In this document: one piece after another, positions 35,228 to 47,243 of the stretch
Layout of the letters: the number at the start of each line of letters is the position of its first letter
Position numbering within the stretch: the first letter of the stretch is position 1
Source: Moniliophthora roreri
Lineage: Eukaryota; Basidiomycota; Agaricomycetes; Agaricales; Marasmiaceae
Length of the DNA: 64,000 bases
Assembly (NCBI GenBank): GCA_001466705.2
Contig: LATX02000187.1
Location: 310,001 to 374,000, forward strand
Direction of reading: 5' to 3'
Program-made: the position numbers and the translations under genes
Notes under the pieces: generated by a model
The model's database searches: none
Seen by the model: only the letters and a program-made list of their open reading frames with translations
Told to the model about the DNA's origin: nothing

Positions 35228-37914
35228 TCATTCCAAATCCGCGAGAAACCTGACTGCTTCTGTCATCTTCGGTCGTAAATAAGGGACGGTATCCCAACAC
35301 TTGTTCAAGAACTCCCTCAAAACATCCTGCCCATCAAGAGAGACCTTGGGCTGAGGTATTCCCAACTGCTCGCAAGAGATGTCAGAAATAGCTCCACACG
35401 GTTTGATGCCACGGAGGATGTCGAAAGTAACCTGATAGTCGTTCGTACGATGCGGGTATGGGAGCTGACCGGTTATGACCTGGTAACAAACATTACACGG
35501 CTGATCTCAAGAAAGTAAGGTATAACACACCTCTAAACAGACCGACGCAAATGCGTATACATCGCTGAAAGTTGTTACGCGTGGAACATTGCTATCATCC
35601 TCCACGATCGCCTGAATCAATTCTGGGCTCATCCAACGGGTAGATCCAGCAAAAAATGATGTTGGGACCATCTGGCCAGGCTCAGAAATGGAACTAGTCA
35701 AATCTTGCATGACCTTTGACAACCCAAAGTCGGTGATAACTGCTTGACCGTCCGAGTCGATAAGGATGTTACCCTGCCAAGCACTTGGTCTGACATCGCA
35801 ACAATCCAAAATGAATGGCACATACACCTTTCAAGTCTCCGTGAACAACGGGAGGCACAAAATTATGTAGGTATGCGATACCGGAGGCAATTTGCAGGAG
35901 CTGAGAAGGACAGTGAGTCAGCAAGGACACAGAATTACCAACTGCAAACTCTTACAAGCTTCAACCTATTCGTACTAGGGTTTCTCTTGACGTAATGACA
36001 AAGGGTACCGTTATCACACCACGGAGAGACCATCCCAACGCTGTTGGCTCTCTTAACAAGGCCGTACAATGAAGCGAGATTGCGATGACACAGTTGATGC
36101 CAGATGTGTACCTCTGCGTGTAGTCGCTATATGGATGTGGTCAGCCACAGATGACGATGAGGTAGTCTGAATGGCACCTTAAGGAACTTCTCCCGAACAT
36201 TTTGGACCATGACCTGTCTGAGGTATTTGATTGCTACCTGTGATGAGCAAGATAACCAAACTGGATCGGAGAATGCCTCGCCAACTCAAACATACCACTC
36301 TTTCTCGGCCCTCCACTTTATCGTACCATTTGCCCATCCATACATCGCTGAAGGCTCCAAAGCCAACCGGATCTTTACCGACCATCTCAACCTTTCAGAT
36401 AAGGATGAGCACTCAAAGTTTGTAACGAGGAAGTGAATCTTCCTACCTCGTCGGTAAGGTCCAAGACCTTCACATCCTTAACAGTGAGCATCTTGGTCAC
36501 CCTCAAAGTCAGATACTTCTGCCTACACCGCTGCTTCAAGCGAGTGTAATCCACGAACGTATCCACCATCCACCGGACTCTAAAGAGGTCATACGACGAG
36601 ATTGACCGTGATATCGATGATAAGCAGCGGAAGTAGATTCTTGGTCCACTGGTAGAGAATTTCCTAAGCTGGGCCTTTGTAGAAGTGTGATAGGAATGCG
36701 ATGGGTAACACGGCTTCGGCTCCTCTGGCGGGAATGATTCGTCGAACGTTATGAAGGGTTGACGTATAAGGTTGGGATCATATGGAACAGTTGAAAGTAT
36801 CATGGCGTTTCGCAGGTGGACATCCGTATAGAGTTCCTCACCAACTTCAACCGTAACAAAAGGGCTCGTTTCGTTTTGCCATCCGCCACCTTGAATGATG
36901 TACAGTGCCAGTGTCGGCGAGATTGGGAAAAACGCATCCAATGTCATTGATTCCCTATGAATAGAATTGAGTTAACCTACTCACTTCCTCGACAGTCTCA
37001 GGACACTCACAAATCGGTCTCGCGAAGACCACCGCCGAAATTCTCATCCAATGTACCGAAGCACGTGTCTGGAAGAATGAACTCTTGCTCGTCCTCCTCC
37101 GAGGCTGAACCAAAGAATACGTCTGCCTCTCGGCAAAAGTTCCAGCACTGAACGTTGAACGCTTCCAACCACGGATCTCTACGAATTTCTGCAGGCTCCA
37201 ACCTGATATGGAGTTCTTCGTAGAATGCGGAGGCGGGTATCTCGTATGAGCTTGATATTGGACGCATCTCCTGAATATCGGTTTGGAAGAACTTGAGGAA
37301 CGACCGCAGAAGCTTCTTGTATCGAATTTGTTGTATGAAATCGTTGTATATCGAAAGAATTTCGTTACCTCGGAGGGTGCGCCCTTCTGGCGGAGGGGTT
37401 GCAGGGTACGGCTCGTGGTTGTTGAGCAAGCTATCGACAATCTCGCTGTACTTGCGGCTGTTGCGAAAGCGGAGAAAGGTGAGGAATTTGACAATGACAG
37501 AAAGATTGCGTCGACTAATGGTAATTGTCGTGCGTTTCCCAGGTGAGGTCGACAATGAGGAGCGCTTGATGAGCGTGACAGCATTCTCCAGTGCAAGCCC
37601 TGCCTGTTTCTGGAGGAGAAGAAAGGCCTCTTCAGCTTCTCTCAGCGCGATTTGCACAGCTGGATATATTCTCGATGGGACATTCAAGTCTTGGAATACA
37701 GGCCGTGGTACAACGTTCTCTAGGTCATCTTGCGATGCTTCGAACAGATCAGTTGAATGGACATCATATACGTGGAGTCGGGACGTGGGCGTGCTAAGAA
37801 AAGGTCAGTACTCTTCCTACAGCAGAAGAAGACGCCACGCACTTGTTCGAAAGCCAAAACTTCCATATGAACGGTGGGATGTAATGTGGGACGTCAAATT
37901 GCATTCTGCGGACA
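35228..37914 (-). CDS. Fusion protein: DUF4238 domain followed by TKL kinase
   Basis: The ATG at 37914 gives MQFDVPHYIPPFIWKFW, matching the HYIPRF start of DUF4238, then TPTSRLHVYDVHSTDLFE, LENAVTLIKRSS, YNDFIQQIRYKKLLRSFLKF, DPWLEAFNVQCWNFCREADV and FILPDTCFGTLDENFGGG. One uninterrupted exon (about 36947-36430) then carries both the end of DUF4238 (FFPISPTLALYIIQGGGWQN) and the kinase lead-in (SISRSISSYDLFRVRWMVDT, VKVLDLTDE), which is direct evidence of fusion. Kinase exons follow: VGFGAFSDVWMGKW, VAIKYLRQVMVQNVREKFL, IASGIAYLHN, VVHGDLKG, ITDFGLSKV, FFAGSTRWMSPELIQA, TTFSDVYAFASVCLEV, KCWDTVPYLRP. All catalytic residues are kept. Stop at 35228-35230. About 750 residues. DUF4238 has no established function that I know. 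Confidence 0.82.
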
Positions 37915-38616
37915 TAACGAGATCAGGAACACGTTTCGGGACGGCCTGAAGCGTACTGACATCCAGCTGACCACTCAGGCATGCCTCGCCTGGTTCGATA
38001 AAAATGAGGAAGCGAGGGTGACGGATAGAATGACGGGAGAAGGGAATGACTGGGTTATGTCCTGCACCTTCCTGCGGGTGTTAACGTCTTTATACGTGCC
38101 CGACTTCGCGTCTATTTAGGGTTTTTGGGGGTGGGGCAAGTCGTGATGGAGAAGATACTTTCTTCCTTTTTGAATGATGCCTGGGCCGGTCCATTGGAGC
38201 TCCTAGTGCTTGCACATGTCAACATCTACTAATGCTGTTCAGCGCAGTGAAGTAAAGTTGAATTGCCTCCCAAATTCGGAGAAATTGCAAGTCTCGTTCC
38301 TGAATCTGAATGTAGTCTTCTCCTAGCAGAAGATCTTAAGGAGTAAGTAAGTCCATCCAGTTCTACGAGATATAGAATACTAACTGCATCAGCTTGTTGG
38401 ATCGGTCGGAGGTGTGTTGTGGCTATGTCCGCTGGTTATCGCTGGCTACTTATGACGCAATGGAACACGGCCGGCAAGTATATCTAGTGTGCTGTGGTGT
38501 GTGCTGGGGTGTGCAGTCGTTCACGCGGTTTTCGAGGTGATGGCCCTGGTATACAGATCTTGTTTTATATTTATCTGATGTTACATAGTATCAGCAAATT
38601 ACTAGTACACGACTTT
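37915..38616. other. Intergenic, no supported gene
   Basis: About 700 bases upstream of the DUF4238-kinase gene and downstream of the peroxiredoxin stop. Only short frames are seen. Confidence 0.4.
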
Positions 38617-39578
38617 TTACACCTTGAGAGGAGTAGTTCTCAAGTAAGGCTGTAAACACGGTGATGTCAGCCTCGAGAAAATGGACAGACATGAGAAACT
38701 TACCAGGTGTGCGACATGGTCGGGGAAGAGAGTCTTGGCCTCCTCGTTGCTTACGCTGGCGTGGACGATAACATCCTCACCCTGCTTCCAGTTAACTGGC
38801 GTAGCAATGCGGTGCTTGTCACCAAGTTGGATGGCGTCGAGAACACGAATGATCTCATCCTGGAAACGTCGCGTCAATGTCAACGTCGCAGAGCGGGAAT
38901 TGAAAGGTACCGACAAAGTTTCGTCCAGCAACAGCTGGGTAGTCGAGTTTCAGACGGATGATCTTCTTGGGATCGATGATGAAGACAGTACGGATCTGCG
39001 GCGCCCTGTCAGTGCGCGAGTAAGAGATAGCGAATATGGGGTGGGGCTCACGGTGAAAGGAAGACCCTTAGCATCCCTATTGGTGGCATCTTGGTAGTCC
39101 AACATGTCGTAGAGGTAGGAGATCTTGCGGTCGCCATCGGCAATCTGGAGACAATTATCAGTATTCCATCTAAAGGAAACAAGTAACAACGTACAATGGG
39201 GAATTGAACGTCAGTGGGACCAGCAGTCTTTCCGCCGAACGCGTTGATGTCCTCAACCCACTTGTAGTGTTCATCGAGGTTGTTGGCAGAGATACCGATA
39301 ACCTTGGTGTTGCGTTTTGCGAATTCTGGTGCGCGACGGGCGACTTCACCGAGCTCAGTGGTGCAAACGGGCGTGAAATCTCCGGGGTGAGAGAAGAGGA
39401 TGCCCTATTGCAAGCCAATCAGCATTCCTGATAAGACATATATGAAAATTGACCGAGGTACCCATGAGTCGCCCAGGTATTCGTGGAACTTGAGCTTTCC
39501 GATGGTAGTCTCTGCCTCAAAGTCGGGAGCAGTGCTGCCGAGACGGAGAGTGTATTCGTGTTTCTGGATGTCGGCCAT
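38617..39578 (-). CDS. 1-Cys peroxiredoxin (Prx6 type)
   Basis: Thiol peroxidase that reduces H2O2 and alkyl hydroperoxides. The ATG at 39578 starts MADIQKHEYTLRLGSTAPDF. Exons add GKLKFHEYLGDSWV, GILFSHPGDFTPVCTTELGE with the peroxidatic cysteine in PVCTTE, VIGISANNLDEHYKWVEDIN, TAGPTDVQFPI, IADGDRKISYLYDMLDYQDA, RTVFIIDPKKIIRLKLDYPA, then NFDEIIRVLDAIQ after an intron with a GTCGGT donor, and VATPVNWKQGEDVIVHA-like sequence (here HRIATPVNWKQGEDVIVHAS). It ends PYLRTTPLKV with a stop at 38617. About 220 residues. The long C-terminal arm and lack of a resolving cysteine motif put it in the Prx6/1-Cys class. No mitochondrial presequence, so cytosolic is likely. Confidence 0.92.
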
Positions 39579-40701
39579 GGTATGGTTGAAGATCAAGGAA
39601 GATGGTGAGAATGAGACGAACTAATTAGACATTTTATACTGGATAGACGCATGATTGCTATAGATGGCGTGCTTGGGCTAAGGTCTGACAGAATGATCTT
39701 GGAATGATCATCGCGGATCTGACGCGAAATCAGAATTTCGGGTCCTTTCCTTCAACCTTCCTTCATTAATCTTATCAGATCCGGCCCTAAAGCTGTGCTG
39801 CCAGAGTATTCTGCCAGACGTACTATACAGAAGGAGCGAGCAGAGAAAAATCGAGGATACACTAACTGAGGTTTGCACGGTGTATTGCACATGCGTGGTT
39901 TGCTAGTTTGACCACCGCTGATGGATTGAAGCCAACGAATGATCTGAGAACACGGGCTTTAGGAGAGATCAGTCACGAAGCACTCTAGCTTCCCGCTCGT
40001 ATGACAGGACCTACTTCACGATGAGAAAAGATTTTCATAACGAGACAGGCTGAATGATAGGAGGGTGTGATGATAATGAGGACCCTATGGCAATTCAGCG
40101 ATGGTGATTCTGTCAGTGTTCAAAACCTGACCTGAAAGATCCAGCATCAGATTTGTATGATCCTAAGACAAGCACATCAGTTGGGCCTAGGGACAGAGCT
40201 TGCTTCAGGACGTGATTGAAGTTACCAGAAGAGTGAAAGTTACCATTCGTAGTATGTACGTTCGTCAGACAGCAGAACCTAGAACAGCGGTGATACTCGG
40301 ATAGTGGATATTGAATGGGTTGAATGGATGTGCTTGACAAGTTCTTCAAAAAGGATATAGTAGAACAGTCAAGATCACCTTCTGGTTTGTACGGTCGTTA
40401 TAGGGCTGTCGTGCACGTTGAATCCTTCGTTGAAATGGAAGGCACCCTGATACTCCATCATAGACGCTGCGTGTCGTGGTCCAAGCCCAAGACTAACTCG
40501 ACGCGGGCATGGCGCGGGGTCATGCTGATCCAAGGGAACCGAGAATCCAGTTCTCATGACAGGCCTTTCGACCGACTCTACTAGTGCCTTTGAATCTACC
40601 AGCCTTCGCGGTCGCGTTTTCAATAGGTTGAAGACATTTTCGCTATGAACAAAACGAGTCTCAGAGAAGAATCCTTCGTTCCTCGCACACCAACTGCTAC
40701 C
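39579..40701. other. 1.1-kb stretch with no supported gene
   Basis: Overlapping short frames on both strands without motifs. The left 200 bases must include the peroxiredoxin promoter. Frames around 40324-40839 look like chance openings before the aldo/keto reductase pseudogene. Confidence 0.4.
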
Positions 40702-41999
40702 ATGTATATGCAACCAAGGAAGATTGGAAACGCTCTCGTTCACCCTATTGGCTTTGGTGCCATGGGCATTAGCCGATTCTACGAAAAAGTTGGGAAGGAT
40801 TAAAGGCCCTATGCAACGAGCAAGGCTTTCATCCTCCACTGTACTAACCCACGACTAAAACCAGGTTTTGGACGCAGCTCTTGTCTTGGGTTGTAATCAT
40901 TGAGACTCTGCCAACATCCATGGTGATTCCGAAAGCTCATCGGGAAATGGTGCGTGTCTCCACACAGACTTCTCATTCGTTCGATTAACCGAAACTCAAT
41001 TCCCTAGGTTCAAACGTACTGGCAAGGGAAGTGAGAATTTCCTTGCATCGAAATTTGGAAACACGCCGAATGGAGTTCGCGAGGAGCCCGAAAGTGTGAA
41101 AGAGCAATGCGCGAGATTCCCGGAGTGATTCGGTGTTGATTACATCAATCTATAAGTATTATGCCCATAGGTGCGTCTCCGTCAACATTATCTTTTGACC
41201 GATACTCATCCTATCTTAGAATTGATCCTAAAATATCTACTGAGCTGACCGTCAGTCCCACGGCTGAACTGGTGAAGTGAGTGAACCAAGACCTTCCATC
41301 GCTCCCACTTTTTGACAATGTGTCAACTGAGAAGGCACAATCAAGTACCTAGGCCTCTCAAAATACACAACCACGGATCTTTGTGGAGCCCACGCTGTTC
41401 ATCCCATCTCTACTATTCAAGTTAAATTCTCACCCCTGGTCCTCGATATCGAAGATGAACAGCTTGTGATTCTCAAGACTGCGATGTCACCGTTGTTGCG
41501 TATTCGCCACTTGCTCGAGGCCTCATCACCGGACAACGTGCGTTGTCAGTTCCGTATACAGAAATTATACGGCGATTTTGAAGATGATTTCAGGCCGTAC
41601 ATTTCCCAAGTGAGTTGACATTGTTATGTGTCCACTGTCGATCACTGCGAGGCACCGAGCTCATGAATACTAGACACCAGCCTGAGGACTTCCTCAAGAT
41701 GCTGGATGTTGTCAAACATATCCAGCTCATAGGTGATAAACATAATGCTACCCCAGGGCAAATAACTCTAGGCGCAAAGTCATGATTTCGATCTCATCCT
41801 GGGAACCAAGGAAATCAAGGTGCGTGGACATGTACCAATTTCTTTTCGCCCTCTTTGACATGAAAGTCACTTAGTACCTAGAGGAGAACATGGGTGCAGC
41901 GTTGTTGAAACTCGATACAGAGGAGATTGCCGCCATTCGCCGGAGGAAAGTAATATTCCTGGCAATCGTTATGAACACAACAGTACACAACATGACCTA
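40702..41999 (+). pseudogene. Aldo/keto reductase (AKR13-like) pseudogene
   Basis: The outline of an NADPH-dependent aldo/keto reductase is readable: QPRKIGNALVHPIGFGAMGI, VLDAALVLGCNH, DSANIHGDSE, FKRTGK, SKFGNTPNGVREEPESVKEQ, FGVDYINL, LTVSPTAELVK, IKYLGLSKYTT, VHPISTIQVKFSPLVLDIED, KHNATPGQITL, DFDLILGTKEIK, EENMGAALLKLDTEEIAAI. It is broken by TGA at 40901-40903 where relatives have Trp, TGA at 41126-41128 where relatives have Arg, TAA at 41153-41155, and a short deletion after GQITL that removes AWLLAQ and shifts the frame. The usual active-site block around Asp-Tyr-Lys-His cannot be rebuilt. Two of the stops fit single C-to-T or G-to-A changes. Dead gene. Confidence 0.85.
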
Positions 42000-42103
42000 A
42001 AACAGAGCCCGCCGCTGCAGAAACAAACTCACTACTATAACCGGAAGAACGATACGAATAGATAAATAAAAGACATCATACGAGGAACGGAGATAAAAAT
42101 CAA

Positions 42104-44003
42104 TCATAGATCTGCAATGACCACAGCCTTGGCGACTGTCGGCATTTCGTATGGCTTGTCTTGTGCCTCTGCAGTATCATGCGAAGGGCTGAACGTTTGG
42201 TCCTTGCCGGATTTGTCGGATTTGTCCGAAATGTTGCGAAAGAATGACGTGCTGATTGCTTTCGACCCCGCATGTTTCTGCTTGATGCGCTCCCTTGCGT
42301 TAAGCCTTTTATCCGCAAATCATTCGTCAGTGTCGACGGGACCTGGTAGAGTTGATCGACTTACATCGCGACTGTGCGGATGAACAAGTCAGTATTCAAT
42401 GGCTCGTGTATAAAAGTATCTAAAACTCACAGAACGTGTTGGCGTAGAGCTTCGTGACATTGATATGTGCCGCAATCCTTAAATTGACACGATGAGTTTC
42501 GATGTAAGAACGTGAAAAGAATCGGGTAACATACCAGTATAACTTGTTGGGCGCAGCGTAGAATAGGACCAGAAGAAGAGTCTGAAGCAGAGTGACGACG
42601 ATTCCCCGATTGATGACATATTGAATAAGGGACTTAATCAGTCCCTTAGTCCTGTAGAGAAAGTGTTAAATGGATCAAAATAAAGCTAGAGTGCTCCTAA
42701 TTACGCACTGAGCAATACCCGTCTTTGACGACCAAAGGTAAATGCACATGGCCACGGTGGCAACAATGTCTGTCACCGTTCCGAATCCTTTTGCTATTCC
42801 GAAAAAAATCTGCGCGTGCAGGTTTGTCAATCTTCAATGATAGCACATGAGTTGAGACTCAACGGCAAATTTTTCGTTCCTGTTTGAAAGGACACCGTGT
42901 TGAAAGATAGCCATCGCCGTGATGCATCCTACGTGAGATGGCATTCACCCCGAGTCAATCCGTTGAAAAGATGCTACGTACCAATACCGCCGACTGGGGA
43001 GATACTTATGATTAGTATCGGGCCATGTGAATGCTCTGGATAACGCACCAAATGCGAAAATAGCACAAACCGTCTGAATCGCATCAGTTCAAGTCAGTGA
43101 GGGAGGGCAGCCTGGGAGTGGGACAACTTACAATGACCACGATTACGAACCAAGCTACTCTGTCGTTGCGTTTGACTTTCAATGAAAGAATATAGGCTTC
43201 AGAAAGCGGACAACGGGACCCGGATGGGAACATACTCATGTGGATCTGATAGGCGAAATACATCTGGGAGCTGGTCATAACATGTCAGTGCATTTTTCCT
43301 TGTAGACATCGCGAAGACGTACATAAAAGTGATGGTAGCATTGAGGAGGCATTCAACATTGAGTTCCCTGAGAGCATCGTGTCATAAGACTGCGAAAGCC
43401 CGAGAGCAACAAACCTACGTGGTGACACTGCCCAGCTGAGCGAGCGAGCCGTAGTGTGGAATCTATGAATATCGAAAACAATCAGACAACCTGTCAGTGA
43501 TTTGAACGCAGGAAGGACCTACCAAATAGTAGAAAAGGCTTTGCGCGATGAGAGCCGATGATACGAGGTCAAGTAACCTACAATCGGAGATTGTCAACTA
43601 GGTCACGGTCATAGTGCGTATTTGAGACGTTTGGACGTACAGCATAATCGCAGCCTTTCAGAGGCGACTTGGTCAATGAAATTTGCTGAGAGATGACGCT
43701 TGACTTACGATGATCTGGACGGGTTTTCTGTCGGATGGGTGGGGGAAATAGATATAGGCCTGAACTATTGTAATCCCTCCCAGGCTGCGTTGGCAGAAGT
43801 AGTGAGTATCATGAGCCTAGTGCAGTGACGAGGATGCAATACTAACAACAGAGAAATAACGAAGCCTATAGCAAATTCATGTAAGTAGTGAGTATTCCAG
43901 GGTTGTCCTAGGTAACCTGTGAAGGCTTACCCCAGTAGAAAGGGGCGAAGATCTCCGTCATGTTGAGGCCAGGGCCATCGGTACTGATCTGCGTCGCCGA
44001 CAT
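42104..44003 (-). CDS. DUF6534-type seven-helix membrane protein
   Basis: The ATG at 44003 gives MSATQISTDGPGLNMTEIFA and an N-terminus facing outside. Many short exons then carry helices and loops: SLGGITIVQAYIYFPHPSDR, DLVSSALIAQSLFYYLIPHY, NVECLLNATITFISQMYFAY, VAWFVIVVIVS, TVCAIFAFG, FGIAKGFGTVTDIVATVAMC, IYLWSSKTGIA, TKGLIKSLIQYVINRGIVVT, APNKLYW and VTKLYANTF, then FAMLNARERI and a polar tail ending KAVVIADL with a stop at 42104-42106. This pattern (SSKTG, TKGLIKSLIxYxINRG, KLYxNxF, LNAR) is typical of the basidiomycete DUF6534 proteins, which are abundant and functionally unknown. About 12 introns and about 350 residues. Confidence 0.8.
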
Positions 44004-44713
44004 AAGAGAAGAGTGGCCCAGTAGAGACAATGCGATGGTGCGAGTGAAAGTATCAATGGGGGCGGGCAGACCAGTGACAGACCAGTGCTTTGCCACCCAG
44101 GCTTATAAGCACATAACGATATCTAATAAAAGTCATTTATCTGGGAACACTGGGTAGTCAGATCAGTCACAAGTCAGTGGTAGCCTGAGATCTGTGATGT
44201 GGGATTTATGCCAGTACAACGTTATAAGACAGCAGTCGCCCGCTCGATCATTGATTCACATAACCCCATATGTCGGAAAGGAACCCCCAGGGAACAGTCG
44301 TCATCAAATTGGACCAAGTTTAGTTGTTCAGAATTGGAACATACGTTGCCTGCCCAGTACTAGTCAATGATGCTTCTGTACCTTGTTAGCGATTCAGCTC
44401 TCAAGTTTGTAGTTGCGAGTCCGTAGGGCCGCGAGTAAGGTAAGATTCCTACTTTTTCATCTCTGAGTCGTCAAGAAAGGGGAAAAGATTCAACTTCACT
44501 CACAACACAAATGCCTCTCAGGCCCCGGTGCTTCGCTGATGATAAATCAATGACAACTTCTGCGATGAGATATCAAAGCGCCACAGCATTTGCAATCCCC
44601 TCAGCACGGCACAGGACGGGTACCCGTCACGGTGAGAAGGTTCCAGGGCTATCAGATAGACACTGGCCTCTGAGACCAAGAAAAACCGACCGCCAAAGGA
44701 TCTGAGGTGAATC
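44004..44713. other. Intergenic, no supported gene
   Basis: About 700 bases upstream of the DUF6534-type gene. It contains its promoter and short frames only. Confidence 0.4.
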
Positions 44714-45232
44714 TCAAGCTTTCAGAAGCAAAAGTGATGAGCTTGGGAAGGATGGACGACGAGTCATTACGCAGTATACGGTGACACAAGCCTCGAGGTA
44801 TGCCCCTGAAGAATCAAGATGTAGGTGATCGAAACAAGCAGAAATAGGCAGTGCTCCTGAGGAAGAGCTATGGCATATTATGGTGTGATATTGGCGCAGT
44901 AGATGGTGATGGAGATTTGACGAGACGTAGGACGTTACGACTCCGAGGAAAAGAAGGTACACGTGGTCAAAGCATCGTTTGATGGCGGTTCCCACGCTCG
45001 GAGGCTCTTGCTTCTCGCTCGCTTCACTACTATTCTTCAACTCGATTCCTTCCAACCCCAACAGCCTAATTTCTTCCTCTGTACTCAACTGGATACTGGA
45101 AAACTCAGGAAGATCGTGCGCACTCTGCTTCGCGCTTTGACAGCCAGGGACAATTGTCAAGTCATCCTTCAATCCAAACACAGATTCTCCCGTGTTTTCT
45201 GTCATTTTTGCTGTCCCTCTTGCATTTCCCAT
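44714..45232 (-). CDS. Hypothetical single-exon frame, 172 residues
   Basis: A 172-codon frame starting at a true ATG at 45232. The first half looks protein-like (MTENTGESVFGLKDDL, LPEFSSIQLSTEEEIRLLGL, EGIELKNSSEASEKQEPPSV), while the second half is low in charge, His/Ser-rich and less convincing. An overlapping plus-strand frame of 91 codons exists. No family recognised, no clear promoter, no neighbour that would explain it. It may be the first exon of a decayed gene. Confidence 0.3.
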   Translation of the reverse strand: MGNARGTAKMTENTGESVFGLKDDLTIVPGCQSAKQSAHDLPEFSSIQLSTEEEIRLLGLEGIELKNSSEASEKQEPPSVGTAIKRCFDHVYLLFLGVVTSYVSSNLHHHLLRQYHTIICHSSSSGALPISACFDHLHLDSSGAYLEACVTVYCVMTRRPSFPSSSLLLLKA

Positions 45233-47243
45233 TGGTGAATGATGTTACGCATAATATTTTATGCCTTCAATGGATAACAATCGATGTAATAGCGAATATA
45301 GGATCAGATCATTCGGAGGATGGTTCAGAATCATCAAGCGGAAGGGTCCTGAAAGGATGAATCAATCATCAAGCAACTTGGCGGGAATGGCAGAATGAAT
45401 TCTCGTTACACTTCGAATACGTAACCTGGCTTACTCCTTGACTTGCAAATATATGTTTAGAAGGGTATGGCCTCAATATCATCTGGTACTAGAAGGTGGT
45501 CTCATAGAAATCTGCAGCTATTTCCATCGTCGTTAATCTATGTTAATGTCATTGAGTGATTCGGTTGATATCATGAAGCTGTTGCTGGGATTAGTTTTCC
45601 TCAAGTGGAGTTGGCATGGGACCACCTCAACTACTAGCTCCGAGAATACCAAGCTACTGCAAGGTCTTATCGCAGAAACTGATACAATTAGTTCGTGGAA
45701 TTCGTGCTTGATGGATGTACATCTTGGTTGAGATCTTTCTCTAGTCGCACGCAGATCACTTAATTTCCAAAAATTCTCTGGCCAAACTCAAAGGTTTCGC
45801 ACAGTAGAGGAAATAGTGTGGTCGCCGCGGCGAAAGTCAGCTTGCACTACCAGCATCGATGCTTCATTCTATGTTTCTGCGCTCCCTAGACCTCTCTCCA
45901 ATACTAATCATCTTAATGCAACTCCAACGTCATCTGCCGCACAGGAGAGTCATAAAGAGATCCCTTGTAACGTGCATCCCGACCCCATACCTGCAATACT
46001 CTGGATGAACCAGTATGCCAAAGTTGTCGAAACAGTGACCTTGATGTGACACCATTTGAAACTGGTAAACTTTTATACACGCTCGCCACCTTCGTAGGTA
46101 TGTTTGGGAGAGCGGGTATACAACTGAGTTGCCGCTTCGATATGTATCAATGAATTAATCAGATATGGGGAGGTCGGTCGATATGGAGTAAATAAAGCAA
46201 GGCACACTTTCTCGCCCACCCAGAATATCGATCTTCCTGTAACAAGACAGATACTTGCTTTCCCCTCGTGATACGCGTGGGCTGTGTGACATGAGACATG
46301 AGACTATATCTCAGTTACGAGTTCAGAACGAATGTCGTCTTGCTTGGTTTTTCCTCAGAAAATTGACCCCCCTCTGACATAAATCACGTTTTTGGAAATT
46401 AGCATGTCCTCCTGCCCTCAAGGGTACTTGGCAAAGTTCGTCTCCCACTCACTTACATTTTGTTTGTCTCATGTTGCTCGAGGGTGCCTTATCATATTGG
46501 TCGACAAAAAATGATGGTCGCCTGCAGTGTGGCTAAGGCACATTTGGGTTTGCCTGCGAGGAGCTAGCCGAAGGCTGTGCGACGAGCAGGCAGGAATATT
46601 TTCTACCCTATTAGCAAGTTCATTAAGAAGGGGGCCGAGCCGTGGGCGAGGCATCCTTCGAATTCCAGGCTCTGAGAAGCTGGCTGAATTCGAAAACCAG
46701 CAATGGACAGCACTTTGCAGTTTGAGTCACTGGATCTGCTCTGGATATGGATATTTGGACCTTAAAAGGACGAATCTCGTACATGTCGGCGGTTTACGCT
46801 GACCCATTTGAACTAGTTACAGTAATGGCGGGGCTTGTACAATCACCACATACTTAATGCGAGAACAGAATTAGCGTCTGTCCACACGTAACCTAGCATC
46901 AATCTCATCAACATGCCCAACTTGAACGACATCAAAGTAGTCCCAAAGAAAGGGGTTTTTCGACAGCGAAAGCTTGTATCGAACCATGGGAAAATTTCCC
47001 AAAAGACCTTTCAAACAAAAAAAGGATATTGACAACCATGAGGAACTCTCGTAAGCCTTCAAGCTCTTCAAAGTTTCCATGAAGGGACGAGGCTACAACA
47101 GTTCAAGAGTGTAGCCCAAAGCTTGGAACTGAACGGTCAGATACATGGTTGAAATAAGAAATACTTTAGTAACATCAATGCATGCCATATAGATATTTGT
47201 CTCAAGATCGAACAAGCAACAAGAAATTCCGACGAGTCAGCAC
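45233..47243. other. 2-kb gene-free stretch
   Basis: The largest gap with no gene in this half of the window. Frames are under 95 codons and lack motifs. No terminal inverted repeat or long tandem array is visible. The right end must hold the 3' flank of the AT-hook gene. Confidence 0.4.

Noticed and set aside
40324..40839. Frames upstream of the aldo/keto reductase remnant on both strands
   Set aside because: No motif, overlapping on opposite strands, and composition typical of chance openings.
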